From Arcuatula senhousia (taxonomy: Eukaryota > Mollusca > Bivalvia > Mytilida > Mytilidae), in assembly GCA_963971305.1 (NCBI GenBank), contig OZ020307.1:12289501-12353500 (forward strand): 64,000 bases of DNA. Reading direction: 5' to 3'. The notes under the pieces are model-generated. The model made no database searches. It saw nothing but the letters and a program-made list of their open reading frames with translations, and was not told the origin of the DNA. Positions within the stretch are counted from its first letter, which is position 1, and each line of letters opens with the position of its first letter. The translations under genes were made by a program, and so were the position numbers. Below, one piece after another: positions 50,501 through 60,339 of the stretch.

Positions 50501-52930
50501 TCGCAAAAATTGATTCTCAATTTTGTATCGCTTTTTGACAAGAACAATCATGCAAAAAATATTTTCAAAATCGGACCACAAATAAAAAAGTTTCAATTTT
50601 GGCCCCTTTTGGCCCCTAATTACACAGCAGGGAAAAAGGGGGGGCGTGAAAATTCATCAGGTTCAAAAAACGTTCTGACAATTTCACAGCAATAGGCCAA
50701 CTAGGACCAATGTTATGAAGGAAACAAATAAAATATTTGAATTTTTTACCCCTTTTGGGCCCCTAATTTTGAAACAAAAAAGGGTGGACCCCCAAAATCA
50801 AGCCCATTAATCCTTTTATAGTAAGAAACATTATTGCCAAATTACAAAGCGATCGGATAGCTAGACTGTGACTAAAGTTACCATGGCAACAAACATATAA
50901 GTTGCAATTTTGACCCCTTTTTGGCCCCCAATTTTTAAACAAAAAAAGGGGACCCCCAAAATCAATCCCATCCATCTTTGGAACATCATTGTCAAATTTC
51001 ATTGCATTCAGATGACTAGAACAAAAGTTATTGTGTATACACTGAAGTTAACAGACGACGACGACGACGACGACAACGACGACGACGACAGCATCATACC
51101 ATTATACGTCCGCAAATTTTTTTGCGGTCGTATAATAAAAACTTTAACAAAAAGTAAAAAATTTCGGTATGAAATAATCATGTCTAAATACAAATCATAC
51201 AAATATATGATTATAATGATTCCAGTACAGGTGGGCTTTTCTAGATACCAGTCCATAAAAGGTTTTATATATGCGAAGAAACAAGACTTTCAGTCTTTTA
51301 GTTATAATCCACACCTAAAATGACTTAATTTCTAGAAAATTATTAGCTTTATACCTAGTTGGACACAAAATACAGTTTTGCAAATCAAACAGTTACAAAG
51401 CAGGTTGTCTATTATTAACTTAGCTTTGAAATATAATTTTATCATGTTTTTATTTGCTTTCTTTTCATATTTTGCTGCATGGTAAATGTATTGACAGCTA
51501 TTTGTAAGTATTCTGAATTTCATAAAGACACATGAAAGAGTTTCTTGTATATTTTATTGAATGCTTATAATGCTGATATGTTTGCTTTGAAAGTAAATCT
51601 ACTGAGCACATATATGTATATATTCTAAATTGGAGATATATCAGAAAATTGGTAGATCTCATCACAATAATATTGAAAAAGCAAATCTGAAAGATAAATT
51701 TTGTAGAATTTCATTTTGACCCTAAATATCCCTATTGTGTCTCACAATCGTGTTGTATTTTGTGTGACTACTGGACCCGAAGATCGCAATGGAAGAGTGA
51801 GGTTTGGCGCCATAAAACTTTGTTTAACCCACCATTTATTTTTAAATGTATGTACCAAGTCAGGGCCATTGCGATCTTTAATTTATCCGGTGTGTCCCCC
51901 TTGTTTCGTCTTTACTCTAGGAGTTTCATATTGATCCTCCAAGTTTATACCTTAATTTAAAGAGTATCTCTAATGGTACATTGTATAGTCTATTTTAAAT
52001 CAAATATCTTTGCTTACTTAACATAGTATTTATTAAACACATGATCCTTTTATTTTTTCATGTTTATTTCGGATTGCTTTGTCCTTCCTGAATTATCAGG
52101 GTGTAAGTATCATTATACTTTTTCAAAATCTTTTTTTTTTCAAATCAATTTTTACAACCATTCAAATGTGTTATTAAATAAAGTTTTACCTTGAAAACAT
52201 TTTAACTACCATAATTCAATTGGAATTGACAAATTGTGAGAGATATTTCAAAAGTTTATTTCTTTTTAAAAGTTGATGTCATCTGCATTCTCTTCAATGA
52301 ATACATGCTCATTTTTCCCTGTAATACTTTAATAATGTATTTTTTTTTCTTTCATATACCTGATGATGCTATCTCAACCATTTTAGGGTGTAAGTATACT
52401 TTTTATATAACAAACACGTTTTAAAAATGTAATTTCATTTTGTTACAACACAAGAATTTTATAAAATAGCAAACAACTTCTGTTATAAGAATATAGGGGC
52501 TCCCGCAGGGTACCCCCTCAGGTCGCAAGGTCGCTAGCCTTTTAAAAGGGGCCCGAGGTCACAAGGTCGCTTTTAAAAGGCATATTTTGGCAGAGGTCGC
52601 AGGTCGTTTTTTGGCATAGGTCGATTTTATGAAGTGTAGGTCGGAAGTCGCCCTTAAAAAGCCTTCAGGTCGCAGGTCGTTTTTAACCCTGCGGGAGCCA
52701 CAATATAAACAGATTTAAAGTCTTCGTTCGTCAATTCAATGTTCATAAGGCCTTTTCTTGTATGCTCTCAAAATGAAATAATACATAGTTGTAGTTTTCA
52801 CTCTCTAAAATTAAACTTTGGAATAAAATAAAATAAAGTTTTCCTTCTTCTTTTCCAGACATGTTCCAACTGTGGTAAACTTGACTACATGCCCGGATGT
52901 ATGGCTGGATATCACGTGGTTGATGAATGA
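47541..52930 (+). CDS. RING / TRAF-type zinc-finger protein, putative E3 ubiquitin ligase, with candidate microexons
   Basis: Exon 1 (47541-48410) encodes 290 residues. A C3HC4 RING has C17, C20, C32, H34, C37, C40, C53 and C56. Three TRAF-type fingers follow: C83/C87/H99/C104, C111/C118/H130/C134 and C141/C144/H156/C162. A Lys/Glu/Arg-rich coiled-coil segment covers about 162-215. The start of a C-terminal zinc module follows (C268, C271, C285, H288). RING plus TRAF fingers suggests a ubiquitin ligase; the substrate is unknown. The exon ends at GGG with a GTGAGT donor, phase 0. The final exon (52859-52930, acceptor ccttcttcttttccag) supplies the other half of the module, CSNCGKLDYMPGC, plus a His and the TGA, also phase 0. 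Between them lie six candidate microexons: CCG, ATC, GTACCG, CTATTT, GGT and GGT. With all included the protein has 321 residues. Read-through of the first donor would add only seven residues before a stop. Confidence 0.85.
48793..49110 (+). repeat. Dispersed repeat family G, copy 2
   Basis: Same phrase order as 18055-18385: ttagatatggtgtacttgta, ctaaaacctaaggttt, ccgaaatggccatat and tgttcatttactccatatcc. Confidence 0.75.
49297..49299 (+). CDS. Candidate microexon 1 (CCG, Pro)
   Basis: The acceptor is ttttctttttacatgcatct followed by ttgcag, a strong pyrimidine tract. Three bases later comes the donor GTAAGTACAT. Phase 0 on both sides. Confidence 0.6.
49691..49693 (+). CDS. Candidate microexon 2 (ATC, Ile)
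   Basis: Preceded by the pyrimidine tract attcttttcttcccttttca and aatggcag, followed by GTAAGTATAA. In frame with its neighbours. Confidence 0.6.
50134..50139 (+). CDS. Candidate microexon 3 (GTACCG, Val-Pro)
   Basis: The acceptor is tttttatcttttttctctag, among the strongest in the window. The donor GTGAGTATTG follows six bases later. Phase 0. Confidence 0.6.
50215..51135 (-). repeat. Family P, copy 3
   Basis: Starts tttttgacacaagcaacttt and tggtggactttccactta. Several monomers contain ggcccctaatt, aaaaaggg and caaaatcaatcccat. A GAC microsatellite (about 51055-51087) precedes the closing palindrome cgtccgcaaatttttttgcg and gtcgtataa. It lies between microexons 3 and 4. Confidence 0.75.
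51498..51503 (+). CDS. Candidate microexon 4 (CTATTT, Leu-Phe)
   Basis: The acceptor is attgacag, with the pyrimidine tract (tttgctttcttttcat) lying about 30 nt upstream, and the donor is GTAAGTATTC. It is the weakest acceptor of the six. Phase 0. Confidence 0.5.
51735..51930 (+). repeat. Dispersed repeat family F, copy 2
   Basis: tgtctcacaatcgtgttgta, tttggcgccataaaactttg and gtaccaagtcagggccattg are the inverse of the copy at 29060-29240. Confidence 0.7.
52100..52102 (+). CDS. Candidate microexon 5 (GGT, Gly)
   Basis: The acceptor is ctttgtccttcctgaattat then cag, and the donor is GTAAGTATCA. Phase 0. Its downstream flank resembles that of microexon 6. Confidence 0.6.
52387..52389 (+). 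CDS. Candidate microexon 6 (GGT, Gly)
   Basis: The acceptor is ctatctcaaccattttag and the donor is GTAAGTATAC. Same codon as microexon 5, so it may be a duplicate of it or an alternative to it. Confidence 0.55.
52496..52701. mobile_element. 206-bp MITE with 16-bp terminal inverted repeats and AATATA duplication
   Basis: The ends are ggggctcccgcagggt and accctgcgggagccac, inverted with one mismatch. AATATA sits directly outside both ends (52490-52495 and 52702-52707). The interior is a run of aggtcgca / aggtcgct words and has no coding capacity. It is inserted between microexon 6 and the last exon of the RING gene. Confidence 0.75.
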
Positions 52931-52944
52931 TGCTGCCTCCAAAC

Positions 52945-52950
52945 TTTATT
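52945..52950 (-). terminator. Candidate NUDT1 polyadenylation signal
   Basis: tttatt on the plus strand, AATAAA on the minus strand, 130 nt beyond the NUDT1 stop. It lies inside the 3' UTR of the convergent RING gene. Confidence 0.5.
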
Positions 52951-53031
52951 CTAGTCTAGAACTGTAATCCTTTTACCCAATAGCACCAATATACCTCTAC
53001 TAGCTGTTATTAATTTCCTTCTAGAATTTGT

Positions 53032-53037
53032 AATAAA
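53032..53037 (+). terminator. Polyadenylation signal of the RING-finger gene
   Basis: AATAAA about 100 nt after the TGA. It is followed by TG/T-rich sequence (tgtgtcttttatg), as expected for a cleavage region. Confidence 0.6.
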
Positions 53038-53079
53038 TGTGTCTTTTATGATTATTTTTAAGTCTATATGCTGGAATAA

Positions 53080-56000
53080 TCACAAAGAATCAGTTTGGTC
53101 TAATGTGTAGTTCAATATTTTTTCATGACCTTCAAATAAAAAGTACCCAGAAAACTTTTGACCTTTAAGGAAAAGTGGAAACCAAAATTTGTCATCCGGC
53201 CACATTTCGTCAAATGGAATGGCATCGATTTCGAACCACTGAGGTCTCATTTCTGAAAGAAAAGAAGTAACCTTTACAGATATGAAAGAAGACATGATGT
53301 CTCGTCTTGTTTGAAAAAAAGAGTAACGTCAAAATGAAGGGAACCAACCGGAGCACTATATGCCCCTTTACATTCGTATTTCAGGCATAAAATAAGTGAA
53401 ATTTAAGTAGATTCGAGACGAAATAATTATGTAATTGAATGTTTAATTTTCTCAATGTGATAAGTAAAAAACAGCTGTTGGCATTTTTTTGTACCCCATG
53501 GTGTAGAACTGCTATTAGATATCCGTTATATTTTTTATTCCACAATTATTTCTTAAAAAGAATATAAAACTTATCTTACAAGAATATAAAACATAATACG
53601 CCAATTACCCGAAGATTCTGTCACAGAGCCAGTGTAATTCTGTGTTGTAAAAACGTGAACCTCCAATAACTGGGGATCACCAACAAACTCGAACTTCAGT
53701 TTCCCAATCTTCTCTAAAGTATTACTGGATAAGCCGCACTCTTCGTGTAGTTCCCTAAAACAATTTACAGAAGAAGACTTTCAAATAAAAACCTAGTATG
53801 TCCCGACAAAAGTACTTGACATGTACTCCCATAGAGGTAAAATAAGCTAAAAGTACATGTTGTAAATAGTCTATGTATATTCTAAACAATGGAAACATGT
53901 AATATGATCCTGGATTGGGGAAAAAAACTCTTCAGTTTGCGAGTCCAACTTGACGCTTATTTAAATAAGGAATAAGGAATAGGGAATAAGTAACCAACTT
54001 GACGCTTCTGATGTTGCAGTTGGTCCGACACGTTTATCAATTTGACCGTGCTAACCTGCATGCAAAGAATTTTTATGTTCAACGACTTCATGACGGTTCT
54101 GTTCTTCGGCTGTCATAGACGACCTTTGGTCCTCAACAATACCTATTGTTCATCAAGAAATTTTTTATCCACACAGTTTCAAAACAGAGTTATTTTCTTC
54201 TTTTTTAGTCAATATATCACAATGTATCACATTGTCATCAAAACAACGGCAGTATGTACTGTATATTCGAAACTTTAAGGTATTTTCTTATTTATTTTTT
54301 TAAGGCAGTTTGCGAAGAGGCATAGGATAAATATGCATAAAGTGACATTTACCTACATAAAAATAAAAAGCTACGCCGAGCGCAGCATGATACGACCGCA
54401 ACAAGTTGAACCCTGAACGTTGGAGGCCCAAAATGGTCTGTCAAATGCATTGGACACATGCAACCCATGGTGGACTGACAAAGCTTTTTGGCACGTGCAT
54501 TTTTTGTGGACTTTAAATGCATATTTGATTTTTTTATATATATTTAACCAACCTTTAAGGAAAACTCATATGGCATGTTTGACCCCTTTGATCCTAATTT
54601 TCCCAAAACGGGGAAAGCGCAAGAATGAATTTTTACAAGGATTGCAATGAATGAAAGATTTTGAAAATCGGACCACAAAATAATAGGAAGTTGATTTTTA
54701 TAGTGTGGTCCTTTTTAACCCCTCGTAATGAAACGGTGCATCGTACATCAAAACTGTACTTACGCTATGTTGACAGAATTTATTGCTTCCTACTCTTGAA
54801 AATTAGGGTAGGTAGGTAGGAAATTTTTTTTTTTTTACAAAATTATTTTACATTGAGTCATTGGGGAAGCAATCCCAACTTTAACGGTGCTTATTCCAAA
54901 ATGCCAATAAAAACTTTAGGGTAGGGCCAAAAAATAGGGTAGGTAGGGAAGCAGGAAACATACTTATATATTTTTTGCCTTACAATGAAAACAAGTAAAT
55001 CTGTGAGCTAATGCTCACTAGTGATACCCCCGCTCCCCAAACTATGCCATGCACACAAGTATAAATACTCGGTAAACAGGAAGAAGTTGACCTAGGAACA
55101 TAAAATTGGTATACACCATATGGGACTATAGGATAAAGCTATATGCAAAATATCAGACCTTTATCTCTTGTAGTTGCTGAGAAAATTTTGACGAAAAATT
55201 TGCATTCATGTTCACTATACATGTGCAAAAATCAAAGTATTCGGTAAACAGGAAGTAGTTGACCTAGGAACATAAAATCGGTATACACCATATGATACTA
55301 TAGGAGAAAGCTTTATGCAAAATATCAGACCTCTAGGTCATGTAGTTGCTTAGAAAACTGTGACGGAAATTTTGAATTTATGTACATTATGTGTACAAAC
55401 CTAAGTATTCGGTAAACAGGAAGTAGTTGACCTAGGAACATAAAATTGGTATACACCATATGGGACTACAGGATAAAGCTATATGCAAAATATCAGACCT
55501 TTATCTCTTGTAGTTGCTGAGAAAACTTTGACGAAAATTTCGCATTCATGTTCACTATGAGCAAAAATCAAAGTATTCGGTAAACAGGAAGTAGTTGACC
55601 TAGGAGCATGAAATCGGTATACACCATACGGTAATATAGGAGAAAGCTATACACAAAATATCAGACCTCTGCATCATGTAGTTGCTGAGAAAACTGTGAC
55701 GGAAATTATGTTACGGACGGACGAACGAACGGACGGACGAACGAACGGACGGACGAACGGACGGACGGACAAGGGTAAAACAGTATACCCCCCTCTTCTT
55801 CGAAGCGGGGGTATAAAAAAGAATGATCAAAATCGGATAAATAAAGAAGGGGAATGTGTCAACGGGACACGGATGCCCCCGCTAGACCCCAAACAGGAAG
55901 TAGATGTCCGACAGACCTGAAAGTCGCGAAGGACGTACAGTGTGTCATACGAAACTATCCTACCAAGTTTCAAATCATTCCCACGTAAACGGTTTCTGAG

Positions 56001-59000
56001 AAAAGCTTGACAGAATTTTTCAGGTCGATTTTCAAAGATTCTCACATCGGCCTAGTCCCAGACAGGAAGTAAATGTCCGACAGACCTGAAAGTCGCTTAA
56101 GATATACAGTTTGCCATACTGAATCATCCTACCAAGTTTCAAATCATTCCCTTGTAGGGTTTCTGAGAAAATTTACGGAAATTAGTACGGACGGACATGA
56201 ATAAAACTTAATGCCCCGACACGTCGTCGCGGGGGCATAAAAATAAACGTTATAAGAGACAACAAATAAAAAAGTCGCTTTTTTTAAATGTGTGGCCCTT
56301 TTTTTACCCCTCATAGCAATGTAACGGTGCAAGATACATAAAAATGTAGTTACATTTTGTTGACATAATTTATTGAGTGATTAGATGTTAAAAGAATGAT
56401 TAAAATCAGGTGAAAATAAACATTATACTGCAGTTGTGTTAAAACACACATTTTGCCCTATTTTTCTAGTCTACGTACGCCTTAATTAAAATAAAGTAAA
56501 GCAGCGGCTAGATATAAAATTCGCCAATCATTTTACAAGATATATAACTTGCTGTTTTCTCTTTTCATTTCCTTTCAGTTCAAGTTGTACCTTAAATGAA
56601 GCATGAATTACCCCTAAATAACCTTCCATAAAACCGATTGAGTAGAATAACACCAATAATGAAATTATCTTGCACATGGAGGCCAAATGACAGGGCATTG
56701 CTGATATTTGGCTATATTTGGATGGACAGAAAAACGCAAAGAAAATGTTCCGGCAATACGTATCAAATGTACACGTAACCAATACTAAAACTGTATGCCA
56801 AAATTATATCTAGGAGCTGCCTTATTAAGCAATTGAATGTGTAGTTAAAATCGACTGAAATAAAGACTTAAATGATCAGTCATTTTTTTCCAAAGTGTTA
56901 ACATAGTAAAGATGATCCTTAATTAAAAATGTCAGCTGAGCAACAACTAGCCTCATCGGGAACAATGTACCTAATCTTCAACTTGAAGCAGCTATGACCA
57001 AAGAACTATCTAATGCTAGAGTTGAATCTAGTCCACGGAACGTTTTTGGTTTTTTTTTGGGGGGGGGGGGGGTATACAAGATTGTGCTCAAAAGTTCAAT
57101 GTCATTTCATTGTATTTTTGTTCATCCAAATAACGTTAATAATTGGCGTTACGGGACAGCAAAAGGGTAACAATATCCCTGTTTTGACTAAAGCCGAGCG
57201 GTCCCGATGTTTGGATTGTCGCTACTTTGATATTAATAATCTTTATTTGTCAAGAAATCAACATTTAAATGATTTGTGACATAATTATATACATATATGA
57301 CAATAAACAAAAAAGACAACATCAAGTCTTTGAGTCTCCTGTCCTCAGTTCTGACTGTTTTATAAAGGAGGCAAGACTCTGAGTTTGCCTAAAATTTGTT
57401 GGGGATAATATTTTGGTTAAATTATATTGTTCAGAATGGTCAAAGTTTATTTCATAGTCTTTAAAAAGAATTTTTCTATAAATTTGTTATGGTCACAATG
57501 AAGAAACTAGATAATGTGTCTATGAGCCACAGGATGGCCCTCCCGTTCTTGAAATATCATTGAACCTCAATGTGTATTACCTGGGATATGGACCTTTACC
57601 AAGAAATTGATCAAAAGTGTTCATGTGCAAAATATAGGTCACTGTGACCTTATTTCTGATGGGTGGTGCCATGTGCCAAGACTCATCGAGAGGAAATATT
57701 ATTGACCCCTAACATGTAGTATTCAAGATATGGACCTTAACCAAGGTCCATACCAAAGTCATTCATGTGTAAAAGATAGGTCACAGTGACCTCATTTCTA
57801 GTGGATGGTGTCACTTTACCCAAGACACATCTAGTGGTGAAATATCATTGACCCCTAACATCTAGTATCCAAGTTATGGACCTTAACCAAGAACTTAACC
57901 AAAGTTGTTCATGCATAAAATATAGATCACAGTGACCTAATTTTCATTGGGTGGTATCATGTTACCCAAGACACATCTAGTGGTGAAATACCATTGACCA
58001 TCAACATGTAGTATCTGAGATATGGACCTTAACCAAGAACTTAACCAAAGTCATTCATGCGTAAAATATAGGTCACAGTGACCTAATTTCTAGTGGGTGG
58101 TGTCACCTTACCTAAGACACATCTAGTAGTGAAATATCATTGACCCCCAACATCTAGTATCCAAGTTATGGACCTTAACCAAGAACTTAACTGAAGTCAT
58201 TCATGCGTAAAATATAGGTCACAGTGACATTATTTCTAATGGGTGGTGTCACCTTACCTAAGACACATCTAGTAGCGAAATATCATTGACCCCCAACATC
58301 TAGTATCCAAGTTATGGACCTTAACCAAGAACTTAACCGAAGTCGTTCATGCATAAAATATAGGTCACAGTGACCTAATTTCTAGTGGGTGGTGTAGCCC
58401 TACCCAAGACCCATCTGGTGGTGAAATATCGTTGACCCCCAACATCTAGTATCCGAGTAATGGACCTTAACCAAGAACTTAACCAAAGTGTTACGGACGG
58501 ACGTACGGACGGACCGACGGACGGACGGACGGACGGACAAGGGTAAAACTATATGTCCGATCCACATACGTGGTCGGGCCATAAAAAGTGGATCTCATCA
58601 TCAATACTATTTTGATTTTTACAATAATTACAAAAACGTTGATCTCTAGGAATTTTTTTGTATCGTCCTTGTTCAATTTCAAGAAAGTGGTCAGATATTC
58701 TAAATTTTGCTATATTGTTGCGTGTTTCAAAGTCATAATGAGATAGATAGTGTTCTTTTCCAAGATCTGTTTTTAAAGATATATCATCGTCAACCCAGAT
58801 ATATTCGACGGAGTAAAAACAGTGGAATGGGCAATGACAACAAATGCACCTGTGGCATTAATACGACGGCACATTGATGTCCGACGTTATAATGTTTTAA
58901 ATCGTCTTTCCCGTTCCATTACCGTTAAGGTTCCCGGACTGATTCCACTCCGTTCTCTCTTATCTCTCCATCATGTAGCCGAATAAGCCGGGGGTTATCG

Positions 59001-59961
59001 ACGATGTCCCGTTTCTGACTCGATCCATTTATAAACTGATTTTCAAATTAGACATTTCAAGAGTGTATGGATCTATTTTTCATTTCATTCCTACACTTAT
59101 CTCAAATTTGTCAACTACTATGTAGCAGTTTTTACATACAAACTTTAAAATGAAAGTATCAAATTTCAGGACTGGCGTTATTAGTGATAAACTGATTTGG
59201 TGAGGAGACCAGGGGCAATTATTCTATATCCATTCGGGTTTTTGGCCGAATTATATTCTCTGTTCTGTAGACCCTCTCTTTCAAAACGAGGGGACCTATA
59301 GTCCCTCTGTAAACGTCCAAGTAATCTTAAGTAGCATGAAGTTGTGGATGTATTACAAAGAAGAAGAAGAAGAAGAAGAAGAAGAAGAAGAAGAAGAAGA
59401 AGAAGAAGAAGAAGAAGAAGAAGAAGAAGGAAGAAGGAAGGAAGGAAGAAGAAGAAGAAGAAGAAGAAGAAGAAGAAGAAGAAGAAGAAGAAGAAGAAGA
59501 AGAAGAAGAAGAAGAAGAAGAAGAAACAGCTACGTGGACGCTGAAATATTCTCTGTAAGGTGGTATTTATATAATAAAGCACAATTTTTTGCTTTTACTG
59601 ACTGAGTCACTTTAGAACACGTGGAGAATCTCTTTTGAAATCGATGCTCGTTCTCTTCTTTTTTGCTGCATACAATACAAGAAAGGGTCAACAAAATGAA
59701 GAAATCCACCTGCAAAGGAAATATATTTATACCGGTAGCATAGCTATACCACACACAGTATTCTATTTACTTCTAACAGTTTATAAATACATAAACACAA
59801 GTAATGCTTGCTTACCTTTTAGCTCCCTCTATAATCGTTTCATGTTTTTCAACTTTTCCGCCAAATCCATTCCATCTTCCTTCACCAAACCCTCTTTTCT
59901 TCATTCCAAGTAATATTTGGCTTCCATTTCTCACTAGAACCAATGTTAAAGTTTTTAGCAT
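53080..59961 (-). CDS. NUDT1: NUDT1/MTH1-like 8-oxo-dGTP diphosphatase (3 coding exons, 154 aa)
   Basis: MTH1 hydrolyses oxidised purine nucleoside triphosphates such as 8-oxo-dGTP to monophosphates, keeping them out of DNA. Minus-strand exons are 59961-59816, 53754-53609 and 53252-53080. Junctions are GT-AG with phases 2 and 1, and 465 nt give 154 residues plus TGA (human 156). The start is the first ATG, with A at -3. The Nudix box is complete across the exon 1-2 junction: Gly35, Glu41 and RELHEECGL (Arg49, Glu50, Glu53, Glu54). Substrate-pocket phrases [14 protein letters not shown] (Phe25, Asn31) and [10 protein letters not shown] (the Trp-Asp-Asp that reads the oxidised base) are kept. 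The C-terminus, YTLDQTDSL, matches the family. His40 stands where Gly usually precedes the box Glu, which should be harmless. Intron 1 is 6.06 kb and full of repeats. Confidence 0.95.
54440..54785 (-). repeat. Family P-related fragment in NUDT1 intron 1
   Basis: ctttttggcacgtgcatttt, ttgtggactttaaatgcata and aatcggaccacaaaataata match copies 2 and 3 of family P. The palindromic end is absent. The following ggtcctttttaacccctcgt, aaacggtgca and ttgacagaatttattg recur diverged at 56285-56375. Confidence 0.6.
54790..54985 (+). repeat. GGTAGG repeat, second copy
   Basis: attagggtaggtaggtagga, ttgagtcattggggaagca and tttagggtagggccaaaa match the copy in ALKBH5 intron 1. Confidence 0.65.
55000..55815 (+). 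mobile_element. Family D, copy 1 (pearl-like, four core monomers)
   Basis: The head phrase is gtgatacccccgctcc. Monomers of about 165-180 bp begin tcggtaaacaggaag at about 55070, 55230, 55410 and 55575, and carry aaatatcagacctttatctc and gtagttgctgagaaaa. An ACGG/ACGA microsatellite (55712-55771) is followed by the tail cttcgaagcgggggtataaa. Tandem core plus ACGG microsatellite is the diagnostic layout of pearl elements. Confidence 0.8.
55868..56240 (+). repeat. Family D-related element, copy 2
   Basis: The head is cggatgcccccgctagaccc. Two monomers contain aacaggaagtagatgtccga, cagacctgaaagtcgc and taccaagtttcaaatcattc. A short GGACGGACATG follows, with the tail acgtcgtcgcgggggcataa. Same design as copy 1 with different sequence. 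Confidence 0.65.
56400..57514. other. NUDT1 intron sequence, nothing recognised
   Basis: AT-rich. A run of T followed by about 15 G lies at 57048-57071. An 88-codon frame at 57013-57279 spans that homopolymer and has no recognisable protein features. Confidence 0.4.
57515..58582 (-). mobile_element. Family C, copy 2, inverted relative to copy 1
   Basis: Reverse complement of copy 1: gtgtctatgagccacaggat and ggccctcccgttcttgaaat at the left. Six or so monomers contain gtgaaatatcattgacccc and atggaccttaaccaagaact. A clean GGAC microsatellite (58493-58538) precedes ggtcgggccataaaaagt at the right. The microsatellite is longer here than in copy 1. Confidence 0.8.
59356..59526. repeat. (GAA)n microsatellite, about 170 bp, in NUDT1 intron 1
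   Basis: Uninterrupted GAA/AAG triplets except for a short ggaaggaaggaagg interruption near 59429-59448. On the NUDT1 sense strand it reads (TTC)n, starting about 290 nt after exon 1. Long poly-Glu, poly-Arg, poly-Lys and poly-Leu frames across it are artefacts. Confidence 0.95.
59816..59961 (-). CDS. NUDT1: NUDT1 first coding exon
   Basis: Encodes [15 protein letters not shown] through [12 protein letters not shown] and ends at AAAAG with the donor GTAAGC. It supplies the N-terminal strands and the first half of the Nudix box. It is listed apart because it lies 6 kb from the rest of the gene. Confidence 0.93.
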
Positions 59962-60339
59962 GCTTCCTTGTTTTCTTGAATATGTACATATATTTAATTA
60001 TCTTATAATGAACCCTTTGAAATATTACAAACTTGCAAAATTTAACGGTTCACGTTTTCTACTTTCTTTTTCTACTTTCATTTTCAATCTTAGTAATTCA
60101 GCCCACGACCCAAAATAGATTAAAAATACAAAACACCAAGACGTGCCAGGTGGATGACAATTGTACATTTCGTCACTCATGCTGTATGTGCATATTTCAA
60201 GGTGTAACCTCACACCAGAAGCATTCAGAATTAAAATAATTGGAAGTCCAAAAACGAAACTTGTACACTGTAGCCAAAAAATAAGTTCGTTTAAGGGACC
60301 ATGTGCAGTACATAAAACCCTTACTATGCCAATGAGCCT

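Larger units (their letters stand above)
48411..52858 (+). other. Compound intron of the RING-finger gene with nested repeats
   Basis: About 4.4 kb separating the two halves of the C-terminal zinc module. It holds repeat G (48793-49110), repeat P (50215-51135), repeat F (51735-51930) and a 206-bp MITE (52496-52701). The six candidate microexons all lie outside those repeats. Confidence 0.7.

Noticed and set aside
59181..59605. Poly-Glu, poly-Arg, poly-Lys and poly-Leu/Phe frames
   Set aside because: Translations of the (GAA)n microsatellite in different frames, not genes.
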